DNA from: Phosphoribacter sp037045055
Lineage (GTDB): Bacteria > Actinomycetota > Actinomycetes > Actinomycetales > Dermatophilaceae
Reading direction: 5' to 3'
Length of the DNA: 64,000 nt
Assembly: GCA_037045055.1 (NCBI GenBank)
Contig: JBAOHJ010000003.1
Location: forward strand, 310,001 to 374,000
The position numbers and the translations under genes were made by a program. The notes beneath the pieces were generated by a model that saw only the letters and a list, made by a program, of their open reading frames with translations, was not told the DNA's origin and ran no database searches. This document shows, piece by piece, positions 25,569 through 33,861 of this stretch; the first letter of the stretch is position 1; each line of letters starts with the position of its first letter.

Positions 25569-26180
25569 CTAGGTCGGCGACACGCCGGACGCGGCGCCGA
25601 CGACGGGCCGGTATGCCGGTCGCGCCGCCTCGAACTCGTCGATCGCCGCGCCGTGGCGCAGGGTCAGGCCGATGTCGTCCAGGCCCTCCATGAGCCGCCA
25701 GCGGGTGTAGTCGTCCACCTCGAAGCCAGCGACGAGCTCGCCGGCGGTCACCGTGCGGGAGGCGAGGTCGACGGTCAGCTGCGCTCCCGGGTCGTTCTCG
25801 AGGTATTTCCACAGCAGCTCGACGTCGTCCTGGGAGCACCGGGCGGTGAGCAGCCCCTGCTTGCCGCTGTTGCCCCGGAAGATGTCGGCGAACCGCGACG
25901 ACACCACGACCCGGAAGCCGTAGTTCATCAACGCCCAGACGGCGTGCTCCCGTGAGGACCCGGTGCCGAAGTCGGGCCCCGCGACCAGCACCGACCCGGC
26001 GGCATACCGGGGGTTGTTGAGCACGAACGACGGGTCGCTGCGCCAGGCGGCGAACAGCCCGTCCTCGAAGCCGTCCCGCGTCACCCGCTTGAGGTAGACC
26101 GCCGGGATGATCTGGTCGGTGTCGACGTTGCTGCGTCGCAGCGGGACCCCGACGCCGGTGTGGGTGCAGAACCGTTGCAT
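25569..26180 (-). CDS. leuD: 3-isopropylmalate dehydratase small subunit
   Basis: The swivelling small subunit of isopropylmalate isomerase in leucine synthesis. The start MQRFCTHTGVGVPLRRSNVDTDQIIPA is followed by LVAGPDFGTGSSREHAVWALMNYGFRVV, RFADIFRGNSGKQGLL and a C-terminal DDYTRWRLMEGLDDIGLTL. At 203 residues the length is normal. It begins two bases after the leuC stop, so the two subunits are made together. Confidence 0.97.
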   Translation of the reverse strand: MQRFCTHTGVGVPLRRSNVDTDQIIPAVYLKRVTRDGFEDGLFAAWRSDPSFVLNNPRYAAGSVLVAGPDFGTGSSREHAVWALMNYGFRVVVSSRFADIFRGNSGKQGLLTARCSQDDVELLWKYLENDPGAQLTVDLASRTVTAGELVAGFEVDDYTRWRLMEGLDDIGLTLRHGAAIDEFEAARPAYRPVVGAASGVSPT

Positions 26181-26182
26181 CG

Positions 26183-27580
26183 CTAGTCCTGCACGTCCGC
26201 CGGCGAGGACAGGGTGCCGCGCACCGCGGTGGCCGCGGCGACCACGGGGCTGACCAGATGGGTCCGCCCACCCTTGCCCTGACGGCCCTCGAAGTTGCGG
26301 TTGGAGGTCGAGGCGCTGCGCTCGCCGGGGGCGAGCTTGTCGGGGTTCATGGCCAGGCACATCGAGCAGCCGGGCAGACGCCATTCGGCGCCGGCCCCCT
26401 CGAAGACCCGGTCCAGCCCCTCGGCCTCGGCCTGCTCGCGCACCCGCGCCGAGCCGGGGACGACGAGGCAGCGCACGCCGTCGGCGACCCGGCGACCGCG
26501 CAGTACCCCGGCAGCGGCCCGCAGGTCCTCGATCCGACCGTTGGTGCACGAGCCGACGAAGACGGTGTCGACGCGGACCGAGCGCAACGGCATGCCGGGG
26601 GTGAGGCCCATGTACTCCAACGCCCGCTGCGCGCCGGCCCGCTCGGTGTCGTCGGCGATCTCGGCCGGGTCGGGCACGTCGGCCGACAACGGGAGGGCCT
26701 GGCCGGGGTTGGTGCCCCAGGTGACGTACGGCGACAGGGCGGCCGCGTCGATGTCGACCTGCACGTCGAAGACCGCATCGGGGTCGCTGCGCAGAGTGGC
26801 CCAGTCGGCCACGGCACGGTCCCAGTCCCCCCCGGTCGGGGCGTGCGGGCGACCGCGCAGGTAGTCGAAGGTCGTGCCGTCCGGGGCGATCATCCCGGCC
26901 CGGGCACCGGCCTCGATCGACATGTTGCAGATCGTCATCCGACCCTCCATGGACAGCGCCTCGACGGCCGGCCCGCGGTACTCGATGACGTATCCCTGCC
27001 CACCTCCGGTGCCGATCCGGGCGATGACCGCCAGCACGAGGTCCTTGGCGCTCACGCCCGCCGGCGGCTGGCCGAGCAGGTTGACGGCCATGGTGCGAAA
27101 CGGGGTCAGCGGCAACGTCTGGGTGGCCAGGACGTGCTCGACCTCGGACGTGCCGATGCCGAAGGCCAGGGCGCCGAAGGCTCCGTGCGTCGAGGTGTGG
27201 GAGTCGCCGCAGACGATCGTCATCCCCGGCTGGGTGAGCCCGAGCTGAGGCCCGACGACGTGGACGATGCCCTGCCCCGGGTCGCCCATGGGGTAGATGC
27301 GCACGCCGAACTCGGCGCAGTTGCGCCGCAGGGTCTGCACCTGCGTGAGGCTCACCGGGTCGGTGATCGGCCCTGGCGTGGTGGGCACGTTGTGGTCCTC
27401 GGTGGCCAGGGTCAGGTCGGTCCGGCGGACCCGTCGCCCGGCCAGTCGCAGGCCGTCGAAGGCCTGCGGGCTGGTGACCTCGTGCAGCAGGTGCAGGTCG
27501 ACGTAGAGCAGGTCCGGCTCGCCCTCGGCCCGGTGCACGACGTGGCTCTCCCAGACCTTCTCGGCCAGCGTGCCGGCCAT
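26183..27580 (-). CDS. leuC: 3-isopropylmalate dehydratase large subunit
   Basis: The Fe-S aconitase-fold subunit that isomerises 2- to 3-isopropylmalate with LeuD. Visible are VCGDSHTSTHGAFGALAFGIGTSEVEHV, the first cluster cysteine in VFVGSCTNGRIEDL, the other two in LPGCSMCLAMNPD, and SNRNFEGRQGKGGRTHLVSP at the end. At 465 residues the length is normal. AGGAGG lies nine bases before the ATG. It is divergent from the IclR-type gene, with a palindrome between them. Confidence 0.97.
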   Translation of the reverse strand: MAGTLAEKVWESHVVHRAEGEPDLLYVDLHLLHEVTSPQAFDGLRLAGRRVRRTDLTLATEDHNVPTTPGPITDPVSLTQVQTLRRNCAEFGVRIYPMGDPGQGIVHVVGPQLGLTQPGMTIVCGDSHTSTHGAFGALAFGIGTSEVEHVLATQTLPLTPFRTMAVNLLGQPPAGVSAKDLVLAVIARIGTGGGQGYVIEYRGPAVEALSMEGRMTICNMSIEAGARAGMIAPDGTTFDYLRGRPHAPTGGDWDRAVADWATLRSDPDAVFDVQVDIDAAALSPYVTWGTNPGQALPLSADVPDPAEIADDTERAGAQRALEYMGLTPGMPLRSVRVDTVFVGSCTNGRIEDLRAAAGVLRGRRVADGVRCLVVPGSARVREQAEAEGLDRVFEGAGAEWRLPGCSMCLAMNPDKLAPGERSASTSNRNFEGRQGKGGRTHLVSPVVAAATAVRGTLSSPADVQD

Positions 27581-27645
27581 CGCACCTGCCTCCTGCGCTC
27601 GACGATGTGGCCAGCGTCTCTCAGGCCCGCCACCAGTGGAGTTGC

Positions 27646-27662
27646 GTCTCAGGCTCTGAGAC
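27646..27662. promoter_or_regulatory. Palindromic operator between leuC and the IclR regulator
   Basis: GTCTCAG-GCT-CTGAGAC, perfect seven-base arms with a three-base centre, 15 bases before the IclR ATG and about 65 bases before leuC. A partial copy (GTCTCTCAGG) begins at 27616. The location fits autoregulation and leuCD control by the adjacent IclR protein. Confidence 0.65.
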
Positions 27663-27676
27663 GTCAGTATCATGAC

Positions 27677-28408
27677 ATGGACAACACGAGTGGGGTCGGC
27701 GTCCTCGACAAGGCCGCGACCGTCCTGAGCGCCCTGGAGGCCGGGCCGGCGACCCTGGCCCAGCTGGTCTCCTCCACCGGTCTGGCCCGCCCGACCGCCC
27801 ACCGGCTGGCCGTGGCCTTGGAGCACCACCGGCTGGTGGCCCGAGACATGCAAGGCCGCTTCGTGCTGGGACCGCGGCTGGCCGAGCTGGCCTCCTCGGC
27901 CGGCGAGGACCGGCTGCTCGCCGCGGCCGGGCCGGTCCTGGGGGCGCTGCGCGACCACACCAACGAGAGCGCGCAGCTGTTCCGCCGCCAGGGCGACCAG
28001 CGCATCTGCGTGGCCTCCGCCGAGCGCCCCGTGGGCCTGCGCGACACCATCCCGGTGGGTGCCGCCCTGACGATGCTCGCCGGATCCGCCGCCCAGGTCC
28101 TGCTGGCCTGGGAGGAGCCGGACCGGCTGCACCGGGGCCTGCAAGGCGCGAAGTTCAACGCCACCGCCCTGTCTGCGGTGCGCCGGCGCGGCTGGGCGCA
28201 GAGCGTCGGCGAGCGCGAGCCCGGCGTCGCCTCGGTGTCCGCCCCGGTGCGCGGGCCGTCCGGCCGGGTGGTCGCCGCGGTGTCCATCTCCGGTCCGATC
28301 GAACGGCTCTCGCGCCAGCCCGGTCGGCTGCACGCCGCCACGGTGGTGGCCGGCGCCACCAAGCTCACCGAGGTGCTGCGCCGGGCCCACGCGGCGACCC
28401 AGGGCTAG
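27677..28408 (+). CDS. IclR-family regulator, probably of leuCD (LtbR-like)
   Basis: The 243-residue protein has an N-terminal winged helix-turn-helix (VLDKAATVLSALEAGPATLAQLVSSTGLARPTAHRLAVALEHH). An IclR effector domain follows (RDHTNESAQLFRRQGDQRICVASAERPVGLRDTIPVG through PVRGPSGRVVAAVSISGP). Its divergent position to leuCD matches LtbR of corynebacteria, which represses leuCD. That target is inferred from context. A TATCAT sequence lies only three bases from the ATG, so the exact start could be a little further downstream. Confidence 0.9.
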   Translation: MDNTSGVGVLDKAATVLSALEAGPATLAQLVSSTGLARPTAHRLAVALEHHRLVARDMQGRFVLGPRLAELASSAGEDRLLAAAGPVLGALRDHTNESAQLFRRQGDQRICVASAERPVGLRDTIPVGAALTMLAGSAAQVLLAWEEPDRLHRGLQGAKFNATALSAVRRRGWAQSVGEREPGVASVSAPVRGPSGRVVAAVSISGPIERLSRQPGRLHAATVVAGATKLTEVLRRAHAATQG

Positions 28409-28411
28409 GAT
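28406..28411 (+). promoter_or_regulatory. Candidate -10 box, L,D-transpeptidase
   Basis: TAGGAT overlaps the TAG stop of the IclR gene (28406-28408). It would give a leader of about 30 bases with a GAGGGGGA ribosome-binding site before the ATG at 28448. Confidence 0.4.
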
Positions 28412-28447
28412 CCGTCTGTTTCGACGGCTAGGCGAGGGGGATCCACC

Positions 28448-29545
28448 ATGCGCGGCACTCGCGGCCGGAGCCGACCGGCATACCTGCTGGGCGCGTTGCT
28501 GCTCGCGACCGGCGCCGCGTGCTCGTCCCCGGCGCCCACCAGCCCGACCAGCCCCGTGACCGCACCGCCTTCGAGCGCCACCGCCACCGAGATCGCTATC
28601 GCCACCGCCACCGTGACCCCCACGACGATCGCGACCCCCACGGTGGTCGCGATCATGGCGCCCGGCGCCAGCGGCGACCAGGTCCGGGACCTGCAGGCCC
28701 GCCTCAAGCAGCTCAACCTCTTCGACGCAACGGTGGACGGGGTCTACGCCGACGCGACCACGACGGGCGTGCGGGGCTTGCAGAGCCAGCATTCGCTGAC
28801 CGACTCGGGTGTGGTCGACCGGTCAACGTGGGACGCCCTGGTGGCGGCCACCCGCCAACCCACCGCCGAGGAGCTGGCCGGTCATCTGCTGCCGGGCCCG
28901 GCCCTGCTGGCCTCCGGGTCGACCGGGTCGAAGGTGCGTGACCTGCAGGCCCGGCTCAAGCAGATCGGCTGGTGGTCCGGCGACGTCACGGACCGTTACG
29001 GGCCGCAGACCGTCGAGGCGGTGGCGGGCTTCCAGGCCAAGCGGGGGATCCCGGTGACCGGCGAGGTCGACCAGCGCACCCTCGACCGACTCTCCGCGAT
29101 GACCCGCAAGCCCACCTCGGACGAGCTCAACAACGTCAAGCCCAAGCCGGTCAACGCCGGGCTGACCACCGCAGGGCTCGACCCCCGCTGCCTCACCGGT
29201 CGGGCCCTGTGCGTGAGCAAGGGGACGAACAAGCTCACCTGGGTCGTCGACGGCGTGCCCGTCGTGCGGGTCGACGTGCGGTTCGGGTCGCAGGAGCTGC
29301 CGACGCGCGAGGGGGCGTTCGCGGTGTTCGCCAAGTCCCGCGACCACGTGTCGACGATCTACCACACGTCGATGCCCTACGCGATGTTCTTCAGCGGCGG
29401 CCAGGCGGTGCACTACTCCCCCGACTTCGCCGCCCGCGGGTACTCCGGCGCCTCGCACGGCTGCATCAACGTCCGCGACCTGCGCACGATCACCTGGCTG
29501 TTCGACCAGGTGCGGCTCGGCGACGCGGTGATCGTCTACCGCTGA
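28448..29545 (+). CDS. Lipoprotein L,D-transpeptidase with two peptidoglycan-binding domains
   Basis: Forms 3-3 cross-links or anchors proteins in peptidoglycan outside the membrane. A signal peptide ends in a lipobox-like ATGAAC|SS (Cys25), followed by a Thr/Ser/Pro-rich linker to residue 65. Two PG_binding_1 repeats follow (GDQVRDLQARLKQLNLFDATVDGVY and SKVRDLQARLKQIGWWSGDVTDRYG). The C-terminal YkuD catalytic domain has the motif HGCINVRD with His337 and Cys339. At 365 residues it is full length. Confidence 0.93.
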   Translation: MRGTRGRSRPAYLLGALLLATGAACSSPAPTSPTSPVTAPPSSATATEIAIATATVTPTTIATPTVVAIMAPGASGDQVRDLQARLKQLNLFDATVDGVYADATTTGVRGLQSQHSLTDSGVVDRSTWDALVAATRQPTAEELAGHLLPGPALLASGSTGSKVRDLQARLKQIGWWSGDVTDRYGPQTVEAVAGFQAKRGIPVTGEVDQRTLDRLSAMTRKPTSDELNNVKPKPVNAGLTTAGLDPRCLTGRALCVSKGTNKLTWVVDGVPVVRVDVRFGSQELPTREGAFAVFAKSRDHVSTIYHTSMPYAMFFSGGQAVHYSPDFAARGYSGASHGCINVRDLRTITWLFDQVRLGDAVIVYR

Positions 29546-29714
29546 GGTCGCCCTGGCCGCCGCCGCCCACCGAGAGCAGCCACAGGGTCGCCTCCGGGCC
29601 ACGACCCCCGCCGTTAGCCGTCTTTCGCGGCGCCGTGGCCCCTGCCGACCCGGGGGGGCGTTCGGGCCACCGGCCGGCGCACGCAGACCCCTGCCGTCGG
29701 CAGAGGGTGTGGTG

Positions 29715-29790
29715 TGGTAGCCCCGACGGGATTCGAACCCGCGCTACCGCCTTGAGAGGGCGGCGTGCTAGGCCGCTACACAACGGGGCC
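29715..29790 (-). tRNA. tRNA-Glu (anticodon CTC)
   Basis: A 76-base cloverleaf on the minus strand. The acceptor strand GGCCCCG pairs with CGGGGCT, and the anticodon stem CCGCC/GGCGG carries loop CTCTCAA (anticodon CTC). The T-loop GTTCGAATC is present, and the CCA end is encoded (29715-29717). It lies about 100 bases downstream of tRNA-Gln, presumably in one transcript. Confidence 0.95.
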
Positions 29791-29862
29791 CTAGCCAGCA
29801 CCGGCGACGTGTCGCCGCACCGGTGGACACCCTACCCGCGGGGCCGGGGCCGCACCGAATCC

Positions 29863-29880
29863 GTATGCCGAGCGGCATAC
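29863..29880. repeat. Perfect inverted pair of the GTATGCC element between the two tRNAs
   Basis: GTATGCCG-AG-CGGCATAC, eight-base arms with a two-base centre, in the tRNA-Gln/tRNA-Glu spacer. As an RNA its two-base centre cannot form a normal loop without opening a pair, but as DNA it is a clean 18-bp palindrome. Confidence 0.8.
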
Positions 29881-29889
29881 CGCTGCGTG

Positions 29890-29961
29890 CTGGGGTACCA
29901 GGACTCGAACCTAGAATGACGGAACCAGAATCCGTTGTGTTGCCAATTACACCATACCCCA
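29890..29961 (-). tRNA. tRNA-Gln (anticodon CTG)
   Basis: A 72-base cloverleaf on the minus strand. Acceptor TGGGGTA pairs with TACCCCA, with discriminator G. The anticodon stem ACGGA/TCCGT has loop TTCTGGT (anticodon CTG). The T-arm is CTAGGTTCGAGTCCTGG. CCA is not encoded. The Gln-Glu tRNA order is common in actinobacteria. Confidence 0.95.
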
Positions 29962-30019
29962 TGGGGGTATCCCCTCCGCCCGAGCAGGGACGTCCATACG
30001 GAGGCGAGACCGACCCACG

Positions 30020-30049
30020 AGCATACCCGCGCCTCCGTCGGGCCCTCAA
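30020..30049 (-). promoter_or_regulatory. Promoter of the tRNA-Gln/tRNA-Glu operon
   Basis: On the minus strand TTGAGG (30044-30049), an 18-base spacer, and TATGCT (30020-30025), about 58 bases before the tRNA-Gln 5' end. It is the best bipartite promoter match I found in the window. Confidence 0.7.
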
Positions 30050-30258
30050 ATCCCCCGCACCGACCCTCCCGGACCAGGGCTACCGCAGCTCGAGGGTGGC
30101 TCGGCGGTCCCGTCGCGCTCCACCGGCCGCAGCGCGAGCGGGCCGGCCACGGCATCCCCGAGACCGAGGCCCAACTCCTGCGCGAGCAGCGTCGGATCAA
30201 CCGAGATCGCGAGGCCGGGTCGGCCGAGCGGGTCGGCCGAGCGGGTCGGCTGGGCTGG

Positions 30259-31518
30259 TCAACCGTGCACGAGCAGGCTGACCGCGTGGATGACGAGGCC
30301 GACCAGGCCACCGACGATGGTGCCGTTGATCCGGATGAACTGCAGGTCCCGACCGACGAACAGCTCGACCTTCTCGGCGGTCTCGCGCCCGTCCCACCGC
30401 TGGATGGTGTGGCTGATCACCGTGGTGAGCTCGTCGCCGTAGCGGCCGACGACGAACCCGGCCAGGTCCGCGGCATACCCGTCGAGGCGGGTCTGCATCC
30501 CGGCGTCGTCGCGCACCTTCTCGGCGAACTCCTTCAGCCGGTCGTGCGCCCGGGCGCGCAGCGGGCTGTCGGCGTCGCGCAGGGCCTGCACCACCGCGGT
30601 GCGCAGCGCTCCCCACAGCGACGTCGCGGTGGCCAGCAGCTGAGGATGCTCGAGCATCCGGACCTTGAGCCGCTCGGCCCGGGCCATGGTCTGGGGGTCC
30701 TCGAGCAGGTCGCGGGCGAGCTGGGCGAGTAGGTCGTCCAGGGCCTGGCGGGCGTGGTGGCGCGGGTCGTCCTGGATGTCCTCGACCCACTGGACGGCCT
30801 CGAGGTGCAGGCGCTTGGTGACGACGTCGTTGACCCGTTGCGGGGCCCACCACGGAGCCCGCTCGGCCAGCACCGCGGTGAAGGTGTCCTCGTTGAGCAG
30901 CAACCAGCGTCGGGCCTCGGCCAGGGCCAGGTCGACCAGCCCGTGGTGCGCCTGATCCTTGACGACCTCGGCGAGGAAGGACCCCGCGATGGGGGCGACC
31001 GGCTCCTCGCGCAGCCGCGGCAGCACCGCCTCGTCGAGCAGCGCGGCGACGGTCTGGTCCTGCAGGCGCTGCAGGCCGGTGACGGTGAGGGTCACCGCCT
31101 CGTCCACGACCCGGCGGGTGTTGCGCGGCACCAGCACCCAGACGGCAGCGCGCCTGGCGATCCCGGCAGCGAGCACCCGGTCGCGGACGATGTCCTCGCG
31201 CAGGAAGTTTGCCCCCATGAAGTCCTGCAGGCTACGGGCCAGCATGTCCTTCTTGCGGGGGATGATCGCGGTGTGCGGGATCGGCACTCCCAGCGGATGG
31301 CGGAACAGCGCCGTCACGGCGAACCAGTCGGCCATCGCGCCGACCATCGACGCCTCGGCCCCCGCGTTGACGAACCCCCAGAACCCGTCCCGCCCCAGGG
31401 TGAGCAGGAAGACGACGGCGGCGAGCACGAGCAGCCCGAGGGCCACCGTGCGCATCCGGCGCAGCCCTCGGCGACGCTGCTCGTCGCCGGCCGCGTCGGT
31501 GATCGTGAACGTCGACAC
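30259..31518 (-). CDS. DUF445-family membrane-anchored protein
   Basis: A 419-residue member of the DUF445 family. One or two N-terminal hydrophobic segments (residues about 25-45, then VNAGAEASMVGAMADWFAVTALFRHPLG) are followed by a long soluble helical region and a C-terminal hydrophobic hairpin INGTIVGGLVGLVIHAVSLL. The conserved GAMADWFAVTALFRHPLGVPIPHTAIIP block is the family hallmark. No biochemical role is established. The GTG start has a GGAGGGG box. Confidence 0.9.
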   Translation of the reverse strand: MSTFTITDAAGDEQRRRGLRRMRTVALGLLVLAAVVFLLTLGRDGFWGFVNAGAEASMVGAMADWFAVTALFRHPLGVPIPHTAIIPRKKDMLARSLQDFMGANFLREDIVRDRVLAAGIARRAAVWVLVPRNTRRVVDEAVTLTVTGLQRLQDQTVAALLDEAVLPRLREEPVAPIAGSFLAEVVKDQAHHGLVDLALAEARRWLLLNEDTFTAVLAERAPWWAPQRVNDVVTKRLHLEAVQWVEDIQDDPRHHARQALDDLLAQLARDLLEDPQTMARAERLKVRMLEHPQLLATATSLWGALRTAVVQALRDADSPLRARAHDRLKEFAEKVRDDAGMQTRLDGYAADLAGFVVGRYGDELTTVISHTIQRWDGRETAEKVELFVGRDLQFIRINGTIVGGLVGLVIHAVSLLVHG

Positions 31519-31647
31519 CGCCCCTCCTGCCGGGCACCTTCGGAGCCGACGCTACCCGACCCCCGCGCCCGGCCAACGCGGCATACCGCGCCGAGGTTCC
31601 AAACCCGGCCCGAACCGCGCGGTGACCCGGCCGTGACCCCGCCCGGC

Positions 31648-31653
31648 TAGAGT
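31648..31653 (+). promoter_or_regulatory. Candidate leaderless -10 box, two-component operon
   Basis: TAGAGT, spacer CCTCGG of six bases, then the GTG start at 31660. Confidence 0.55.
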
Positions 31654-31659
31654 CCTCGG

Positions 31660-32358
31660 GTGTCCGGGCCGCTCCGTCGTCTGGTCCTCGTCGTCGAGGA
31701 CGAGCCCGCCATCGCCGACGTGCTCGTCCTGGCCTTGGAGCACGCCGGCTACGCCACCGCGGTGGCCCGCGAGGGCGAGCAGGCCCGGGCCGTCGTGCGC
31801 GACCGACGCCCGGCGCTGGTGCTGCTGGATATCGGGCTGCCGGGCACCGACGGGATATCGGTATGCCGCGCCCTGCGCGCCGCCGGCGACTGGACCCCGG
31901 TGGTGTTCGTCACCGCACGCGACGACGAGATCGACCGGGTCGTGGGGATCGAGCTCGGCGCCGACGACTACGTCGTCAAGCCGTTCTCACCGCGCGAGGT
32001 CGTCGCTCGGGTCGGGGCCGTGCTGCGGCGGGCCGAGCGGGCTGCGGCGGCCGGCGAGGACGAGGAGCGCACCTGCGGCTCGGTGCGGCTGCTGCTGCAC
32101 GAGCGGCGGGTGCTCGTCGGGGGCCTCGAGGTGGCGTTCACGGCGACCGAGTTCGACCTGCTCGCGCACCTGCTGGCCGCGCCGGGGCGGGTTTTCTCCC
32201 GGGGCCAGCTCATGGACGCGGTGTGGGGCTACGACAGCCCCGCCGGCGAGCGCACCGTCGACGTCCACGTCGCCCAGGTCCGGGCCAAGCTCGCGCCGTG
32301 CGAGGTGATCCGCACCGTGCGCGGAGTCGGGTATGCCGCGCTGCGGGACGGCGACTGA
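31660..32358 (+). CDS. OmpR/PhoB-type response regulator
   Basis: The receiver domain has acidic VVEDEP, the phosphoacceptor Asp57 in LVLLDIGLPG, Thr in VVFVTARDD and Lys in DDYVVKPFSP. The winged-helix output domain follows (VAFTATEFDLLAHLLAAPGRVFSRGQLMDAVWG through RTVRGVGYAA). At 232 residues the length is normal. The histidine kinase ATG follows its TGA immediately (TGAATG). The signal is unknown; the exported DUF1800/DUF1501 pair downstream is a possible target. Confidence 0.95.
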   Translation: MSGPLRRLVLVVEDEPAIADVLVLALEHAGYATAVAREGEQARAVVRDRRPALVLLDIGLPGTDGISVCRALRAAGDWTPVVFVTARDDEIDRVVGIELGADDYVVKPFSPREVVARVGAVLRRAERAAAAGEDEERTCGSVRLLLHERRVLVGGLEVAFTATEFDLLAHLLAAPGRVFSRGQLMDAVWGYDSPAGERTVDVHVAQVRAKLAPCEVIRTVRGVGYAALRDGD

Positions 32359-33753
32359 ATGCCCCGCCGGCCGACCACCCTCTCGAGCAGGCTGGCCCTG
32401 CTCGTCGCCGGTGTCGTGGTGCTCACCGCCCTGGTGGTGGGCGTGTTCGGGTCGACCCTGCTGCAGCGAGCCAACGACCAGGCCGCGCGGCGGGCCTTGG
32501 CCGCGCTGGCCGACACCGTCCAGGCGACCGTCGCCACCAGCGCCGACCCCGAGGTCGGCCAGCAGCGAGTGCGGGCCGCGCTGGTCGGCGTGCAGGTCCA
32601 GCTCGCGATCGCCCGCACCCGGTCCGGCGGCGCTGCGGTGCTCGTCGGGGACGCGCTCGCCCGACGCGCCGTGACCTCCGACCAGCTGGCCGCACTGCTG
32701 GCCGGTCGGGACCTGTCCGAGCGGCTCGAGCTCGACGACACCCTCGTGCTCGTCGAGGGGCGGCCCACCGCGGCGGGGGCGATCGTCCTGGCGCAGCGGC
32801 GGGCCGACGCGGTGGCGGTGGGCCAGCAGGCCCTGGTCCGGATGGCCTGGGGCCTGGGCGCGGTCGCGGCGGTGTCCCTGCTGGTCGGGGTGCTGCTCGC
32901 GCGCCGCGCCACCCGCCCGCTGCGGCATACCGCGTCGGCCGCGCACGCCCTCGCCGACGGGCGACGCGACGTCGCGGTCCCCGAGACCGGGCCGGCCGAG
33001 GTGGCCGCCGTGGCCGCCTCGGTGAACACGCTGGCCCGGGCCCTGGCGCATGCCGAGGCCCGTCAGCGCGAGTTCCTCCTGTCGGTCTCGCACGACCTAC
33101 GGACGCCGTTGACGGCCGTGCACGGGTATGCCGAGTCGCTGGCCGACGGTCTCATCCCGGCGGATCGGGTCGCGGGGGTCGGTCGGGTGATCGGTGCGGA
33201 GACGACCCGGCTGGAGCGGATGGTGGGCGACCTGTTGGACCTGGCCCGCCTGGACGCCGGACAGCTGCGTCTGGACGTCGTCGTCATGGATCTCGCCGAC
33301 CTGCTCGACGCCGCCGAGCCGGTCTGGGCCGCCCGGTGCGCGCAGGTCGGGATCGACTGGTCGGTGCAGCGACCGGGGGCCGGCGTCGTCGTGGCCGCCG
33401 ACCCCGGGCGGCTGCGTCAGGCGGTGGACGGGCTGCTGGAGAACGCGGTGCGGGTGACCCCCCGAGGGCACCCGATCGTGCTGGCCTCGCGGGTCGAGGG
33501 CGCCGAGGCGGTCCTGGAGGTCCGCGACGGCGGCCCGGGCCTGACCGACGCCGATCTGGGCGTGGCCTTCGACCACGGGGCGCTGCACGAGCGGTACCGC
33601 GGCGTTCGGGCGGTGGGCACCGGGCTCGGCCTGGCCCTGGTCGCCCGGATCGCCGCGCGGTCCGGTGGCCGCGTCGCGGCGGGGCACGCGCCGGAGGGCG
33701 GCGCGAGCTTCCAGATCCGCCTGCCCCTGGCCCGGGAGACCACGACCAGGTGA
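32359..33753 (+). CDS. Sensor histidine kinase
   Basis: Two membrane segments (residues about 12-35 and 163-182) flank an extracytoplasmic sensor of about 125 residues. HAMP follows (RRATRPLRHTASAAHALADG), then the HisKA box LLSVSHDLRTPLTAVHGYAESL with His245. The ATPase domain has N-box LLENAVRVTP, DGGPGL and GTGLGLALV. At 464 residues the length is normal. It is the partner of the preceding regulator. The sensor has no recognisable ligand motif. Confidence 0.95.
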   Translation: MPRRPTTLSSRLALLVAGVVVLTALVVGVFGSTLLQRANDQAARRALAALADTVQATVATSADPEVGQQRVRAALVGVQVQLAIARTRSGGAAVLVGDALARRAVTSDQLAALLAGRDLSERLELDDTLVLVEGRPTAAGAIVLAQRRADAVAVGQQALVRMAWGLGAVAAVSLLVGVLLARRATRPLRHTASAAHALADGRRDVAVPETGPAEVAAVAASVNTLARALAHAEARQREFLLSVSHDLRTPLTAVHGYAESLADGLIPADRVAGVGRVIGAETTRLERMVGDLLDLARLDAGQLRLDVVVMDLADLLDAAEPVWAARCAQVGIDWSVQRPGAGVVVAADPGRLRQAVDGLLENAVRVTPRGHPIVLASRVEGAEAVLEVRDGGPGLTDADLGVAFDHGALHERYRGVRAVGTGLGLALVARIAARSGGRVAAGHAPEGGASFQIRLPLARETTTR

Positions 33754-33861
33754 GCCGGACCGGCGGCCCACCCGAGGCCTCGGCGCGGCGGCGGCCGTCC
33801 ACCACGACGAGCGGGGCGCGGGCACGACCTTTCACCGAACCCTGACCTGGCCCGAACATCG

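Noticed and set aside
29690..29706. CTGCC-GTC-GGCAG as a tRNA operon terminator
   Set aside because: Only five base pairs with no T-run; too weak to call, although its place after tRNA-Glu is suggestive.
30217..30250. GGGTCGGCCGAGC tandem repeats as a regulatory array
   Set aside because: Only two and a half 13-base copies at the tail of a long gap; probably simple-sequence drift.
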